From Flavobacterium soyae (lineage in GTDB: Bacteria; Bacteroidota; Bacteroidia; Flavobacteriales; Flavobacteriaceae), in the NCBI RefSeq assembly GCF_021245985.1, contig NZ_JAJQXA010000011.1:1-64000 (forward strand): a DNA stretch of 64,000 bases, written 5' to 3'. Every line of letters begins with the position of its first letter. The stretch's first letter is position 1. Below, one piece after another: positions 10,101-17,498 of this stretch. Both the position numbers and the translations under genes were made by a program. Below the pieces are notes generated by a model that was not told where the DNA came from, did not search any database, and worked only from the letters and a program-made list of their open reading frames with translations.

Positions 10101-10251
10101 AGCAATTTCAACAGGAATTGGTTCTGAGTCTCAAAAACCTCTTGCAATTGTTATTATTGGAGGTTTGGTAACAGCAACAATCCTGACGTTATTAGTTTTC
10201 CCAATTTTATTCTGGATATTCAACAAGAAAAAACATGCTCCTATAGAATAG
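7153..10251 (+). CDS. Heavy-metal efflux RND transporter (CzcA-like, HME family)
   Basis: A 1032-residue proton-driven inner-membrane pump of the usual length for HME-RND proteins. The N-terminal membrane segment is followed by the FVTTPIEISMNSV porter region, and a typical cluster of membrane helices lies at about 335-500 and 865-1020. The fourth helix has DFGIIIDGAVV with Asp396 and Asp402, the arrangement known from CzcA-type pumps (Zn, Co, Cd); Cu/Ag CusA proteins lack the first Asp. The pump is therefore more likely for divalent cations than for copper. It ends the operon before a hairpin at 10305-10338. Confidence 0.92.
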   Translation: MNKFIRNIIAFSLKNKAFTFFWVGILAVAGFISFKNMPIDAFPDVTNTQIIIITQWNGKSAEEVERFVTTPIEISMNSVQKKTSVRSITMFGLSVIKIIFDDGVDDTFARFQVNNLLKNVTLPDDVEPDVQPPYGPTGEIFRYIVKSNSRDSRELLTYQNWVIDKQLRAVPGVADLNVFGGQTKTYEVGVDPVKLAKYNITPLQVYNAIDAGNLNVGGDIIEKNGQAFVVRGVGLLKSIQDIENIIVDDAGGNPILVKNVASVYESSMPRVGQTGIGKNDDAVEGIVVMRKGENAQETLALIKDKIKDLNDNVLPKDIKIETFYDRDNLMNFTTETVMHNLFEGIILVTCVVFLFMADWRTTFTVSIVIPLSLLFAFLCLKMMGMSANLLSLGAVDFGIIIDGAVVMVEGLFVVLDHRAHQLGMKAYNKIAKGSIIKKTGTEMGKAIFFSKLIIITALLPIFSFQKVEGKMFSPLAYTLGFALMGALLFTLTLVPVLSHILLNKNVKEKNNPFVNFWDRNVAKGFAWTFKHKVKTLVISLSVIAATFFSATFLGTEFLPQLNEGALWVTAELPMSTSLPESVKTAAMIRKDLESFPEVKNVLSQTGRSNDGTDPNGFGFIQLQVDLKPKSEWTRKISMDELINEMDNKLKVHQGITYNYSQPVIDNVAESVAGFKASNAVKIYGDDLDKLDELSNQVLEKIKNIPGIKDVGILRNVGQPEISVILDREKMAAYGVTLSDAQAVLELAFGGKTATQKYEDEKKFDVRVRFSKEYRKDEEDLAELKVPTISGAKIPLKEICDIKTITGPAFIYRDNTKRFIGVKFSVRDRDLGSTIAEAQSKVAEVKMPPGYTTGWTGEFENQVRASARLAQVVPISLIGIFVLLFILFGNIKDSLLVLTNVPFAVIGGIIALHLTGMNFGISAGVGFIALLGICIQNGVILISEFHHNLKAKFSLEESIFMGVKARTRAVVMTALMASIGLMPAAISTGIGSESQKPLAIVIIGGLVTATILTLLVFPILFWIFNKKKHAPIE

Positions 10252-10304
10252 AGGTATTTAAGATAGAATTAATTTGGTTAGGTTAATTTTGGTTAAAAAA
10301 AGAA

Positions 10305-10338
10305 AAGAGACTGTCTCAAAGGTCAAGACAGCTCTTTT
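10305..10338 (+). terminator. Terminator of the metal-efflux operon
   Basis: The stem aagag(a)ctgtct / agacagctctt has one bulged base and is followed by tttt, about 53 bases after the stop codon of the pump gene. Its gagnctgtctc sequence recurs in the repeat just downstream, so the terminator may derive from that repeat. Confidence 0.7.
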
Positions 10339-10392
10339 ACTATAATTATTTGTTTGTTTTTAAAGCAAACTTAACTTGTTTCTACAAATGAA

Positions 10393-10763
10393 AGAGGCTG
10401 TCTCAAAAGTAAAATCAAGCTGTTGAGAATCGCGTAAATGGAAAATTTCTCCGATAGGTATCCGAATAAAAAAGAGGTTGTCTCGACTTTTGAGACAGCC
10501 TCAAGAATATAACTTGTTATTTTTTGATTTCGGGTTTCATTCCATTAGGAATGTTTCATAGGTAGAAAAAATAGAGGTCATCCACATTTACGTTCCGTAG
10601 GAACGTTTGATTTTGACATCGTTTTTTAATAATCTGGTATATCAAACGTTCCTACGGAACGTAAACGATAATAATAATATAATTTCTACCTATGAAATGT
10701 TCCTACGGAACAAAGAAACGTGTAAAATAAATAGGGGCTGCTCTGACTTTTGAGACAGCCTCT
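10393..10763. repeat. Nested composite palindrome
   Basis: There are three levels of perfect inverted repeat. The outer 18-bp arms are AGAGGCTGTCTCAAAAGT at 10393-10410 and its reverse complement at 10746-10763. The middle 15-bp arms are TTTCATAGGTAGAAA at 10554-10568 and 10683-10697. The inner 25-bp arms are at 10587-10611 and 10641-10665, and each itself contains the palindrome GTTCC-GTA-GGAAC. A further hairpin GAGGTTGTCTC / GAGACAGCCTC lies at 10474-10502. No ORF is associated. Confidence 0.9.
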
Positions 10764-10791
10764 TTTTGATTTCTGGAATTATTAAATAAAA

Positions 10792-10821
10792 AAACAGCCT
10801 TCCGCTCAAAGAAGGCTGTTT
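10792..10821 (-). terminator. Terminator of the ankyrin gene
   Basis: Perfect 11-bp stem aaacagccttc / gaaggctgttt with an 8-base loop. On the minus strand it is followed by a run of seven T. It lies 30 bases after the stop codon of the minus-strand ankyrin gene. Confidence 0.85.
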
Positions 10822-10850
10822 GTATACTAACTCAAACTTTTTAAACTATA

Positions 10851-11237
10851 TTATTTTAAATCTTTCAAAAGTGCAATAGCTTCAGTTGCATTTGATAATT
10901 GTGCATATTTTAAAGCTGTATATCCTTTTTCATTTTTATCTGATGGACGAGCACCAGCTGCTAATAAAACTTTAATGATTTCTGCTTTGTTATAACGGGC
11001 AGCAGTCATTAATGGAGACATATCATCTGCTTTTTCGTTTACATTAACTCCGTATTCAATAAATTTCTTAACAGTATCGATATCTCCTTTGCTTACTGCA
11101 ACTACCAGAGGTGTTCCGTCATCGTATACAGCTGATACTGCAACTTGATTTTTAACAGCAGATGTGTTATTTGAAGCTGCTGCAACATTTGCAAATGTTA
11201 CTAAAGCTAATCCTAAATAAATAATTGAATTTTTCAT
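10851..11237 (-). CDS. Small exported ankyrin-repeat protein
   Basis: A 128-residue protein with a signal peptide (about 1-21, ending VAAA), so probably periplasmic. From about residue 40 there are three ankyrin-type units: GTPLVVAVSKGDIDTVKKFI, then MSPLMTAARYNKAEIIKVLL, then YTALKYAQLSNATEAIALL. Such domains bind other proteins, and no partner is indicated by the neighbours. It is a single-gene unit with its own -7 box (11305-11312) and terminator. Confidence 0.88.
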   Translation of the reverse strand: MKNSIIYLGLALVTFANVAAASNNTSAVKNQVAVSAVYDDGTPLVVAVSKGDIDTVKKFIEYGVNVNEKADDMSPLMTAARYNKAEIIKVLLAAGARPSDKNEKGYTALKYAQLSNATEAIALLKDLK

Positions 11238-11304
11238 AATGATTGGGTTTGTTAAATTGATTGATAAATATTTGATTGATAATGAATTGATTTTAAATCC
11301 TTGA

Positions 11305-11312
11305 CAAATGTA
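11305..11312 (-). promoter_or_regulatory. -7 box of the ankyrin gene
   Basis: CAAATGTA, minus-strand TACATTTG, fits TAnnTTTG. It lies 68 bases before the start codon. Confidence 0.5.
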
Positions 11313-11840
11313 ATCTAATTTCAGTACATTGCATTACAAAGTACCTTGTTTTAACTAATTCTTAACGTTTTATTAATGAATTCGAAATATTGACTTTCTA
11401 AAATTGAAATTCTATATAAAAGACGCTGCAAATGTAGAAATGTTACACGAATTCAAATATTTTTTCAATTTTGACAGCAGATTTTTTAAGAAAAATTAAA
11501 AGCAATACTCTATCTTTTTAACTATACAGTATTATTATGCGCAAAAAAGACAGAAATTTTTCATTAAAACAAAATTTTTAAGCAAGATTTTGTATATTTC
11601 TCACTAAAATAAAAAACTTTCAATACAAATACATAAAGTAAGAAAAATCATAATATATAACGAAATAGTTTTCCTTTTTTAACATATCAAAAAACTTAAA
11701 AAAGGCAATTATCGTAATGATTCCTTCTTATAAATATTTTTAAAATCAGTTACTAATTTTGTATTTGATTTGTTTGGTTCTTATAACATAGAATTTTGGC
11801 TTCTTTTTTGACATTTTTATCAATCTGCGCAAAAAGAAAA

Positions 11841-11873
11841 TGCCCTGTTATCATAAATATTGATAACAGGGCA
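11841..11873 (-). terminator. Terminator of purC
   Basis: Stem tgccctgttatca / tgataacagggca, 13 bp and perfect, with a 7-base loop. It has a T-run on the plus side and a T-rich tract on the minus side. It lies 56 bases after the purC stop codon. Confidence 0.85.
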
Positions 11874-11928
11874 TTTTTTATTTGAAATAAACTTCATGGC
11901 TTAAAGGTTAGTTTAAGCCAAAGAATTA

Positions 11929-12882
11929 CTATTTAGAGGCTAAGTATTGTAATACGTTTTTATTAATACGCTGGTCAATATTATCAATGTCTGCTTTCAC
12001 GAATTTTTCTCCTAAAATATTCTCATACAATTCAATATATCTTTCAGAAACTGATTCAATATAAGTATCTGTCATATCAGGAATCTGCTGTCCTTCCTGA
12101 CCTTGAAAACCATTTTCGATTAACCAGCGGCGGACAAATTCTTTAGAAAGCTGTTTTTGCTCCTCTCCTTTTTCTTGTCTTTCAGCATATCCTTCAGCAT
12201 AAAAATAACGAGAAGAATCCGGTGTATGAATTTCATCAATCAAAACAATAACGCCGTCTTTAGTTTTTCCGAATTCATATTTAGTATCAACTAAAATTAA
12301 TCCGCGAGAAGCAGCTATTTCAGTTCCTCTTTGAAATAAAGCACGAGTATATTTTTCTAAAACCAAATAATCTTCTTCTGAAACAATTCCTTTTGCCAGA
12401 ATATCTTCGCGAGAAATATCTTCATCATGTGAACCATTATCTGCTTTTGTAGTTGGTGTAATAATTGGTACCGGGAATTTATCATTTTCTTTTAAACCTT
12501 CTTCCATAGTTACGCCGCAAATTTGTTTTCTTCCTGCTGCATATTCACGTGCTGCGTGTCCCGAAAGATAACCGCGAATTACCATTTCTACTTTAAAAGG
12601 CTCGCATAAATGTCCAACAGCAACGTTTGGATCTGGAGTTGCAATTAACCAATTCGGAACAATATCCTGCGTTAATTCCATAAATTTTGTCGCTATCTGA
12701 TTCAAAATTTGTCCTTTGTACGGAATTCCTTTTGGTAAAACCACGTCAAAAGCCGAAAGTCTGTCAGTTGCTACCATTACTAAAAGATCGTCATTGATGT
12801 TATAAACTTCTCTAACTTTTCCGCGGTAAACTGATTTCTGATTCGGGAAATTAAAATTGGTGGTTGTAATTGTATTACTCAT
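11929..12882 (-). CDS. purC: Phosphoribosylaminoimidazole-succinocarboxamide synthase (SAICAR synthase)
   Basis: A 317-residue cytosolic enzyme that joins CAIR and L-aspartate using ATP, a step in purine biosynthesis. The length fits the longer (yeast Ade1-like) type found in Bacteroidota, rather than the roughly 240-residue type. Recognisable segments are YRGKVREVY near 19 (ATP-binding loop), [20 protein letters not shown] near 38, [12 protein letters not shown] near 103 and [15 protein letters not shown] near 213. It is a single-gene unit with a perfect -7 box upstream and a strong terminator. Confidence 0.96.
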   Translation of the reverse strand: MSNTITTTNFNFPNQKSVYRGKVREVYNINDDLLVMVATDRLSAFDVVLPKGIPYKGQILNQIATKFMELTQDIVPNWLIATPDPNVAVGHLCEPFKVEMVIRGYLSGHAAREYAAGRKQICGVTMEEGLKENDKFPVPIITPTTKADNGSHDEDISREDILAKGIVSEEDYLVLEKYTRALFQRGTEIAASRGLILVDTKYEFGKTKDGVIVLIDEIHTPDSSRYFYAEGYAERQEKGEEQKQLSKEFVRRWLIENGFQGQEGQQIPDMTDTYIESVSERYIELYENILGEKFVKADIDNIDQRINKNVLQYLASK

Positions 12883-12911
12883 TATCTTAGTTGTGTTGTT
12901 TTTTATGAATG

Positions 12912-12919
12912 CAAATTTA
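12912..12919 (-). promoter_or_regulatory. -7 box of purC
   Basis: CAAATTTA, minus-strand TAAATTTG, is a perfect consensus match about 30 bases before the purC start codon. Confidence 0.6.
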
Positions 12920-12986
12920 AAATTATTTCAGAGAGTTACATCATCAAAGAAAAAGATAAATAAGAAATATGATAATTTGTATTTGG

Positions 12987-13087
12987 TTTGCCACGAATTA
13001 CACAAATTTTCATGAATTTTTTAGCAGCTAAATCGGTTTGATTACTTCAATAAATAATTCGTGGAAATTTGTGTAATTAGTGGCAAA
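12987..13087. repeat. Long imperfect intergenic palindrome (gtggcaaa type)
   Basis: The arms at 12987-13018 (TTTGCCACGAATTACACAAA...) and 13056-13087 (...AATTAGTGGCAAA) are 32 bases each with about three mismatches, around a 37-base loop. It lies between the 3' end of the HAD gene and the 5' end of purC. It could fold as a cruciform in DNA or a long stem in RNA. Confidence 0.8.
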
Positions 13088-13093
13088 AAAACT

Positions 13094-13918
13094 CTAGACT
13101 AGTTCTTTGTCTAATATTTTTGAAGCAATATATCTTGCTACTCCATCTTCGGCATTTGTTTTAATAACTTCTAAATCTGGCAAAGTTTCTTTTAATAGTG
13201 CTGGAGCATTTCCCATAATTAAACCTTTTCCAGATGCTGATAACATTTGAAGATCATTGAAACCGTCTCCAAATGCAACTGCTTCAGACAAAGTAAAACC
13301 TTCTTTTTCTAAAACCTGCTCAATTGCAACAGCTTTATCTATCGATTTGTCCATAAATTCCAAACAAGTTGGTAAACTAAAAGCATGGTGTAAATATTCT
13401 GATGAATTGGTTAAAACGGCATCTTTTAGCTTTACTAATTTTTCATGGTTATCACATGAAAAGAATATTTTAATAGCTTCAAAATCTTCCAGCGTTTTAT
13501 AATCTACTAATTCTGGGCGGTATTTTAATTCCGCTTGAAAAGAATTAAGTCTTTCGTTCCATTTATTAGTCTGCCAAACATTTTCTTTAAATAAAACAAC
13601 AGTGATTTCAGAGTCGATTTCAACATTTAAAGCTGCTTTTACAATATCACTATCTAAGTTAAATGCAAAAAGTTCTTCTTTATTTGGCGAATGAATTCTT
13701 GCTCCGTTTGAACTCACTAAATAAACGGGAACTCCAAGCGTTTCAACAATAGCCATTGCATCAAGATGATGGCGGCCAGTTGCAACAACTAAAAGATAAC
13801 CTTGATTGTGAAGTTCCTGAAAAATTGATTTGGTATAATCTGAAATTTTGTGCTGAGTGTTGAGTAAAGTTCCATCTAAATCACTTACTACAACTTTTAT
13901 ATTTTTAAGTTTTGTCAT
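13094..13918 (-). CDS. Cof-type HAD-IIB sugar-phosphate phosphatase
   Basis: A 274-residue cytosolic phosphatase. Motif I is VVSDLDGTLLNT (nucleophile Asp13, general acid Asp15), motif II is VVATGRH near 60, Lys occurs in the cap/core junction, and motif IV is AFGDGFNDLQML near 215. The C2b cap between about 85 and 190 places it in the Cof/YidA group, which acts on sugar phosphates, nucleotides or FMN. The real substrate cannot be read from the sequence. It is a monocistronic gene with its own -7 box. Confidence 0.9.
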   Translation of the reverse strand: MTKLKNIKVVVSDLDGTLLNTQHKISDYTKSIFQELHNQGYLLVVATGRHHLDAMAIVETLGVPVYLVSSNGARIHSPNKEELFAFNLDSDIVKAALNVEIDSEITVVLFKENVWQTNKWNERLNSFQAELKYRPELVDYKTLEDFEAIKIFFSCDNHEKLVKLKDAVLTNSSEYLHHAFSLPTCLEFMDKSIDKAVAIEQVLEKEGFTLSEAVAFGDGFNDLQMLSASGKGLIMGNAPALLKETLPDLEVIKTNAEDGVARYIASKILDKELV

Positions 13919-13943
13919 ATCAATATCAAATATTTATGATGTG

Positions 13944-13951
13944 CAAATTTA
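13944..13951 (-). promoter_or_regulatory. -7 box of the HAD phosphatase gene
   Basis: CAAATTTA, minus-strand TAAATTTG, a perfect match. It lies 26 bases before the start codon, in a gcaaattta context identical to the purC promoter. Confidence 0.55.
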
Positions 13952-14055
13952 CGGCTTTACGCTCAGCTGAGCAAAGATTACAAGCCTTGAAAGCCAAAAA
14001 TGAGGCAAGTTTATTATTTATTTAACTATTCCGTTAAATACTGCATTTTAAACAA

Positions 14056-14418
14056 TTAAACTTTAATAATTCCAGATTTGTATAAATTTATTGCTTTCTG
14101 AATAACCAATCCAATCTGTTCTAAAGGCAAGTCTTCCTCAGAATTAAACATCATAATTTTCATTCTGGAACGCTTTTCCTGAATCAAAAAAGATTCTTTA
14201 AAATGTTTTCCTTCTACAATTCCAATATATGGCTGTTTCAGTTTTTTATGAATCCATAAATAGCAGAACATTTTTCCTTTATAGCAGAAAAATGGCATTC
14301 CGTATTTTAAAACATGTGTAATGTCTTTGTCTTGTTTTAAGATAATATCTTTTAATGCCAGAAATGTTCCTTTTATGGGTTCTTCTTGGTTTAGGTAGAA
14401 ATCATCTAGTTGTTTCAT
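14056..14418 (-). CDS. DUF1801 domain protein (YdhG-like)
   Basis: A 120-residue cytosolic protein that matches the DUF1801/YdhG family, an SRPBCC-independent small fold of unknown function. Its marks are ITHVLKYGMPFFCYKGKMFCYLW (residues 34-56) and the IGIVEGKHF segment. It is a single gene between two housekeeping genes, with no signal peptide or membrane segment. The family has no agreed biochemical role. Confidence 0.8.
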   Translation of the reverse strand: MKQLDDFYLNQEEPIKGTFLALKDIILKQDKDITHVLKYGMPFFCYKGKMFCYLWIHKKLKQPYIGIVEGKHFKESFLIQEKRSRMKIMMFNSEEDLPLEQIGLVIQKAINLYKSGIIKV

Positions 14419-14495
14419 TTTTTTTGATATAAAAAATATTCGTTTTACTCAGTTCTAAATAACATGAATAAAACGAATACTTTATAGCTTTATTT

Positions 14496-14574
14496 ATTCT
14501 GCCACAGATTAAAAGATTAAAATGATTTTTATAATCTGTGAGAATCTTTTTAATCTTTTAATCTGTGGCAGAAT
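14496..14574. repeat. Perfect 27-bp intergenic inverted repeat (ctgccacag type)
   Basis: The arms at 14496-14522 (ATTCTGCCACAGATTAAAAG...) and 14548-14574 are exact reverse complements over 27 bases, with a 25-base loop. It fills the gap between the phoH 3' end and the start of the DUF1801 gene. It may act as a terminator for phoH, but no T-run is evident beyond the stem. Confidence 0.88.
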
Positions 14575-14608
14575 TTATTAAACATTCACTAACCATCTAC
14601 ACACGAAA

Positions 14609-15559
14609 TTAGTCGTGGTTTTCTATTTGCTTATAAGCGTCGATTACCTTTTTGACTAATCTGTGGCGTACGATATCTTTATCATCAAGATAAATAATTC
14701 CGATGCCGTCTATATCCTTAAGAACCAAAATGGCTTCTTTAAGACCCGAAATAGTTCTGCGTGGTAAATCGACCTGACCAGGATCTCCCGTAATCATAAA
14801 CTTGGCGTTTTTTCCCATACGGGTCAAAAACATCTTCATTTGTGAGTGCGTTGTATTCTGCGCTTCATCCAGAATTACAAAGGCGTTATCTAGCGTTCGC
14901 CCGCGCATAAATGCCAAAGGCGCAATCTGAATAATTCCTTTTAAAATGTAATCTTCGAGTTTTTCGTTTGGTAACATATCTCTCAAAGCATCATAAAGAG
15001 GCTGCATGTAAGGATCTAGTTTTTCTTTCATATCGCCGGGTAAAAAACCAAGGTTTTCTCCTGCTTCTACCGCCGGACGCGTTAATATGATCCTTTTTAC
15101 TTCTTTGTCTTTAAGTGCTTTAACAGCCATTGCAACACCCGTGTAAGTCTTTCCTGTTCCGGCAGGTCCAATTGCAAATACCATATCATTTTTTCTGATT
15201 GTATCTACCAGTAACTGCTGGTTGGGTGTCATGGCTTTAATAATCTTACCGCCAACTCCGTGAACTAATATTTTGTCATGATCGTATGCTTTTTTTTCAT
15301 CCTGACCATCACTCATTATTACACGTTCAATTACATTATCATCAATGTTGTTGTATCTGGTAAAATGAAGCATAAGCCTCTGAAATCTCTTTTCGAATTC
15401 ATCTAAAACATCTTTTTCGCCAAAGGCTTTTAAAGTTGTCCCTCGCGCTACGATTTTAAGCTTTGGGTAGTACTTTTTAATTATTTCAAGATGAGAATCC
15501 TGCGCGCCCCAAAAGTCTTTTGGAGCGATGTCTATAAGCTCGATAATTCTTTCGTTCAA
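14609..15559 (-). CDS. phoH: PhoH family ATPase
   Basis: A 316-residue cytosolic protein. An N-terminal KH-like/PhoH leader (about 1-100) precedes the P-loop NTPase domain, with Walker A GPAGTGKT at 131-138, a VILDEAQNTT Walker B near 227 and sensor motif MITGDPGQVDLP near 254. PhoH proteins are superfamily-1-like ATPases; some have RNA helicase activity, and members are linked to phosphate starvation or RNA metabolism. Length and domain order are standard. It is monocistronic, with a palindromic repeat downstream. Confidence 0.93.
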   Translation of the reverse strand: MNERIIELIDIAPKDFWGAQDSHLEIIKKYYPKLKIVARGTTLKAFGEKDVLDEFEKRFQRLMLHFTRYNNIDDNVIERVIMSDGQDEKKAYDHDKILVHGVGGKIIKAMTPNQQLLVDTIRKNDMVFAIGPAGTGKTYTGVAMAVKALKDKEVKRIILTRPAVEAGENLGFLPGDMKEKLDPYMQPLYDALRDMLPNEKLEDYILKGIIQIAPLAFMRGRTLDNAFVILDEAQNTTHSQMKMFLTRMGKNAKFMITGDPGQVDLPRRTISGLKEAILVLKDIDGIGIIYLDDKDIVRHRLVKKVIDAYKQIENHD

Positions 15560-15764
15560 ATGAGATAAATTTAAATTAAAAATAAATTTGTTTTGTAAAT
15601 CTATTGCTGTCGGGTATTTTTTTAGTTCACAGTTTGCAGTCGCAGAATGCAGCAGCAGTTTTTCTCAAAAAAAATTAACTCTATATTTTAGACTGATAAC
15701 TGAAACTGAAAACTGAGACTATAATAATTGTATTTTCTTTCTTTCAATTTGCATTTACTATTAC

Positions 15765-15772
15765 TAGATTTG
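15765..15772 (+). promoter_or_regulatory. -7 box of the SAM hydroxide adenosyltransferase gene
   Basis: TAGATTTG fits TAnnTTTG, 57 bases before the start codon. The spacer from 15560 to 15828 also contains low-complexity aactgaaactgaaaactgag DNA (15700-15720). Confidence 0.5.
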
Positions 15773-15828
15773 CATTTCTCAAATTTAATGAAAATTCGAG
15801 TTAAATACTATCAATAGTTATAAACAAA

Positions 15829-16659
15829 ATGATGTCAATAATTACCCTCACTACTGATTACGGCTTAAAGGACCACTTTGTTGGTTCGCTGAAGGGTAAA
15901 ATCATTTCTGAACTTCCAGATGCAAAAATCATTGACATTTCGCATGACATTGATCCATTTAACACAGCCGAAGCAAGTTACATTATTGGAGCCTCTTATT
16001 TGTGTTTTCCAAAAGGGACAGTACATTTAATTGGAGTTGATATTGAACGCAATAAAGAGAACCAGCATATCGCTATGCAATGGAACGATCACTATTTTAT
16101 TTGCGCCGATAACGGAATCTTAAGCATGCTTACGCAGAAGATTGTACCGCAAAAAATTGTAGAAATTAATATTCATGACCGTTTTCCTATTGAATTCAGC
16201 GATTTGGATATTTTTATTCAGGTGGCCTGCCATATTGCAAAAGGCGGTTTACTGAATGTTATTGGCAAAGAAATTCCAGCAGTTAAAGAAGTAACCGAAT
16301 TACAAGCTGTTGTTGCTGCAGATGGAAATTCATTAAAAGGCTACGTTATTTATATTGATCATTTTGGGAACGTTGTTACTAATATTTCAAAACAACAATT
16401 TTTAGAAGTGGCAAAAGGGCGTCCGTATGAAATTGTGATGAAACCTAAAAGTATCAAAACGATTCTGCCAAATTATTCTGACATTGCAACTTCAGACAAA
16501 TATCCAATTAAAACTTATGAAGGTGAAAAACTGGCGATTTTCAATGAAGCTGGTTTTCTTGAAATTGCTATTTTTAGAAGTAATCCTTCTAAAGTGGGTT
16601 CTGCAAATAGTTTGTTGGGATTGAATTATCGTGATGTAATTACGATTAAGTTTTCGTAA
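15829..16659 (+). CDS. SAM hydroxide adenosyltransferase (DUF62/SAM hydrolase)
   Basis: A 276-residue cytosolic enzyme of the DUF62 family, related to fluorinases, which hydrolyses S-adenosylmethionine to adenosine and methionine. Seen here: LTTDYGLKDHFVGSLKG at residues 7-23, IIDISHDIDPFN near 38, CADNGILS near 94 and the C-terminal domain motif YVIYIDHFGNVVTNIS near 176. ATG ATG at 15829-15834 gives two possible starts, three bases apart. It is a single gene, and the family's physiological role is still debated. Confidence 0.9.
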   Translation: MMSIITLTTDYGLKDHFVGSLKGKIISELPDAKIIDISHDIDPFNTAEASYIIGASYLCFPKGTVHLIGVDIERNKENQHIAMQWNDHYFICADNGILSMLTQKIVPQKIVEINIHDRFPIEFSDLDIFIQVACHIAKGGLLNVIGKEIPAVKEVTELQAVVAADGNSLKGYVIYIDHFGNVVTNISKQQFLEVAKGRPYEIVMKPKSIKTILPNYSDIATSDKYPIKTYEGEKLAIFNEAGFLEIAIFRSNPSKVGSANSLLGLNYRDVITIKFS

Positions 16660-16783
16660 TTAATTTTAGATTTTAAAGTTCAGACTTTAGATTAAATGGC
16701 TCGCAGATTTTGTGGATTGAACGGATTTACACTGATGTTTATTCACTTTATTGTTATTCTCAATTATTCATTGCCTTATAAAC

Positions 16784-16879
16784 ATAGCCCATGGTTTCAA
16801 CCACGGGAACGCATTCTGAACACATTATTATACGTATCGTGATATGCATAGTGTTCCCACGGTCGAAACCGCGGGCTAT
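16784..16879. repeat. Imperfect intergenic palindrome (atagcccnyggtttc type)
   Basis: The left arm ATAGCCCATGGTTTCAACCA... (16784-16813) pairs with the right arm ...GGTCGAAACCGCGGGCTAT (16851-16879), with several mismatches, around a 37-base loop. It does not share sequence with the other palindromes in the window. Confidence 0.8.
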
Positions 16880-16963
16880 ATTTGAAATACTTTATGATAT
16901 CACTGCCTAAAAAGTATGTATTATAATATTTTATTTTTTCTTAAAAAGAACAATCAATTTTGG

Positions 16964-16971
16964 TATTTTTG
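16964..16971 (+). promoter_or_regulatory. -7 box of the ABM-fold gene
   Basis: TATTTTTG fits TAnnTTTG; it lies about 58 bases before the start codon at 17029. Confidence 0.5.
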
Positions 16972-17028
16972 CGCACCTGTAAACGATTTTCAATCTAAAA
17001 TCTAAAATCAGAAATCTAAAATTATAAT

Positions 17029-17325
17029 ATGTTCGTAAGAATAGTAAAAATGAGTTTTCACGAAGAAAAAATTCCTGATTTTTTGGAGAATTTTGAATCG
17101 GTGAAAGATAAAATACGAAATGCAGACGGAAATCGTTTTTTAGAATTGTATCAGGATAAAAATGATAAATGTATTTTCTTTACCTATAGTTATTGGGAAA
17201 CCGAACAAGATTTAGAAAACTACAGACAGTCTGAATTATTTAATACAGTTTGGGATTTTACAAAGAAATTATTCAAGGCAAAACCAGAAGCGTGGAGCGT
17301 TGATAAACTGGTCAGCTTAAATTAA
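17029..17325 (+). CDS. Antibiotic biosynthesis monooxygenase (ABM)-fold small protein
   Basis: A 98-residue protein of the dimeric ferredoxin-like alpha/beta-barrel fold. It starts FVRIVKMSFHEEKIPDFLENF, then has GNRFLELYQDKND and FFTYSYWETEQDLENYRQSELFNTVW, the usual ABM pattern. Such domains occur in monooxygenases, haem-degrading enzymes and stress proteins. No catalytic residues can be assigned here, so the activity is open. It has its own promoter and is followed by a palindromic repeat. Confidence 0.8.
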   Translation: MFVRIVKMSFHEEKIPDFLENFESVKDKIRNADGNRFLELYQDKNDKCIFFTYSYWETEQDLENYRQSELFNTVWDFTKKLFKAKPEAWSVDKLVSLN

Positions 17326-17338
17326 TGAACGATTTAAT

Positions 17339-17448
17339 CGCAAAGAGCGCAAAGATTTATATTAAAAAGGTTTTATAAAAACGCAAAGTTCGCAAAGCGT
17401 TGAGAAAAAAACTTTGCGAACTTTGCGTAAAACTTTGCGCTCTTTGCG
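17339..17448. repeat. Intergenic palindrome of the CTTTGCG family, copy 1
   Basis: Two nested perfect stems: CGCAAAGAGCGCAAAG at 17339-17354 pairs with 17433-17448, and ACGCAAAGTTCGCAAAG at 17381-17397 pairs with 17412-17428. It shares the inner gttcgcaaag/ctttgcgaac core with elements at 21333-21487 and 38401-38540. It is located between the ABM-fold gene and gldF. Confidence 0.9.
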
Positions 17449-17498
17449 GTTAAAAAAACAATTACACGATTAAACAAATAAACGAATAAACGTTATAC

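Larger units (their letters stand above)
10252..10850. other. 600-bp gene-free spacer made of nested inverted repeats
   Basis: No gene is visible. The spacer between the pump operon and the convergent ankyrin gene holds a terminator hairpin (10305-10338), a nested palindrome (10393-10763) and the ankyrin gene's terminator (10792-10821). Confidence 0.8.
11238..11928. other. AT-rich spacer between ankyrin gene and purC
   Basis: About 690 bases without a gene. The right end has the purC terminator (11841-11873) and the left end the ankyrin promoter. A second minus-strand -7-like box (CAAATGTA) lies at 11429-11436. The middle (11450-11820) is very AT-rich, with no ORF longer than a few codons and no RNA fold that I can name. 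Confidence 0.6.
16660..17028. other. Spacer with palindromic element and AATCTAAA repeats
   Basis: About 370 bases without a gene. It contains an imperfect palindrome (16784-16879), a -7 box TATTTTTG (16964-16971) for the following gene, and a short tandem of AATCTAAA-like units (16991-17022). Confidence 0.7.

Noticed and set aside
11238..11928. Long spacer upstream of the ankyrin gene considered for a riboswitch or small RNA
   Set aside because: No conserved aptamer motif or strong internal hairpin is seen apart from the purC terminator.
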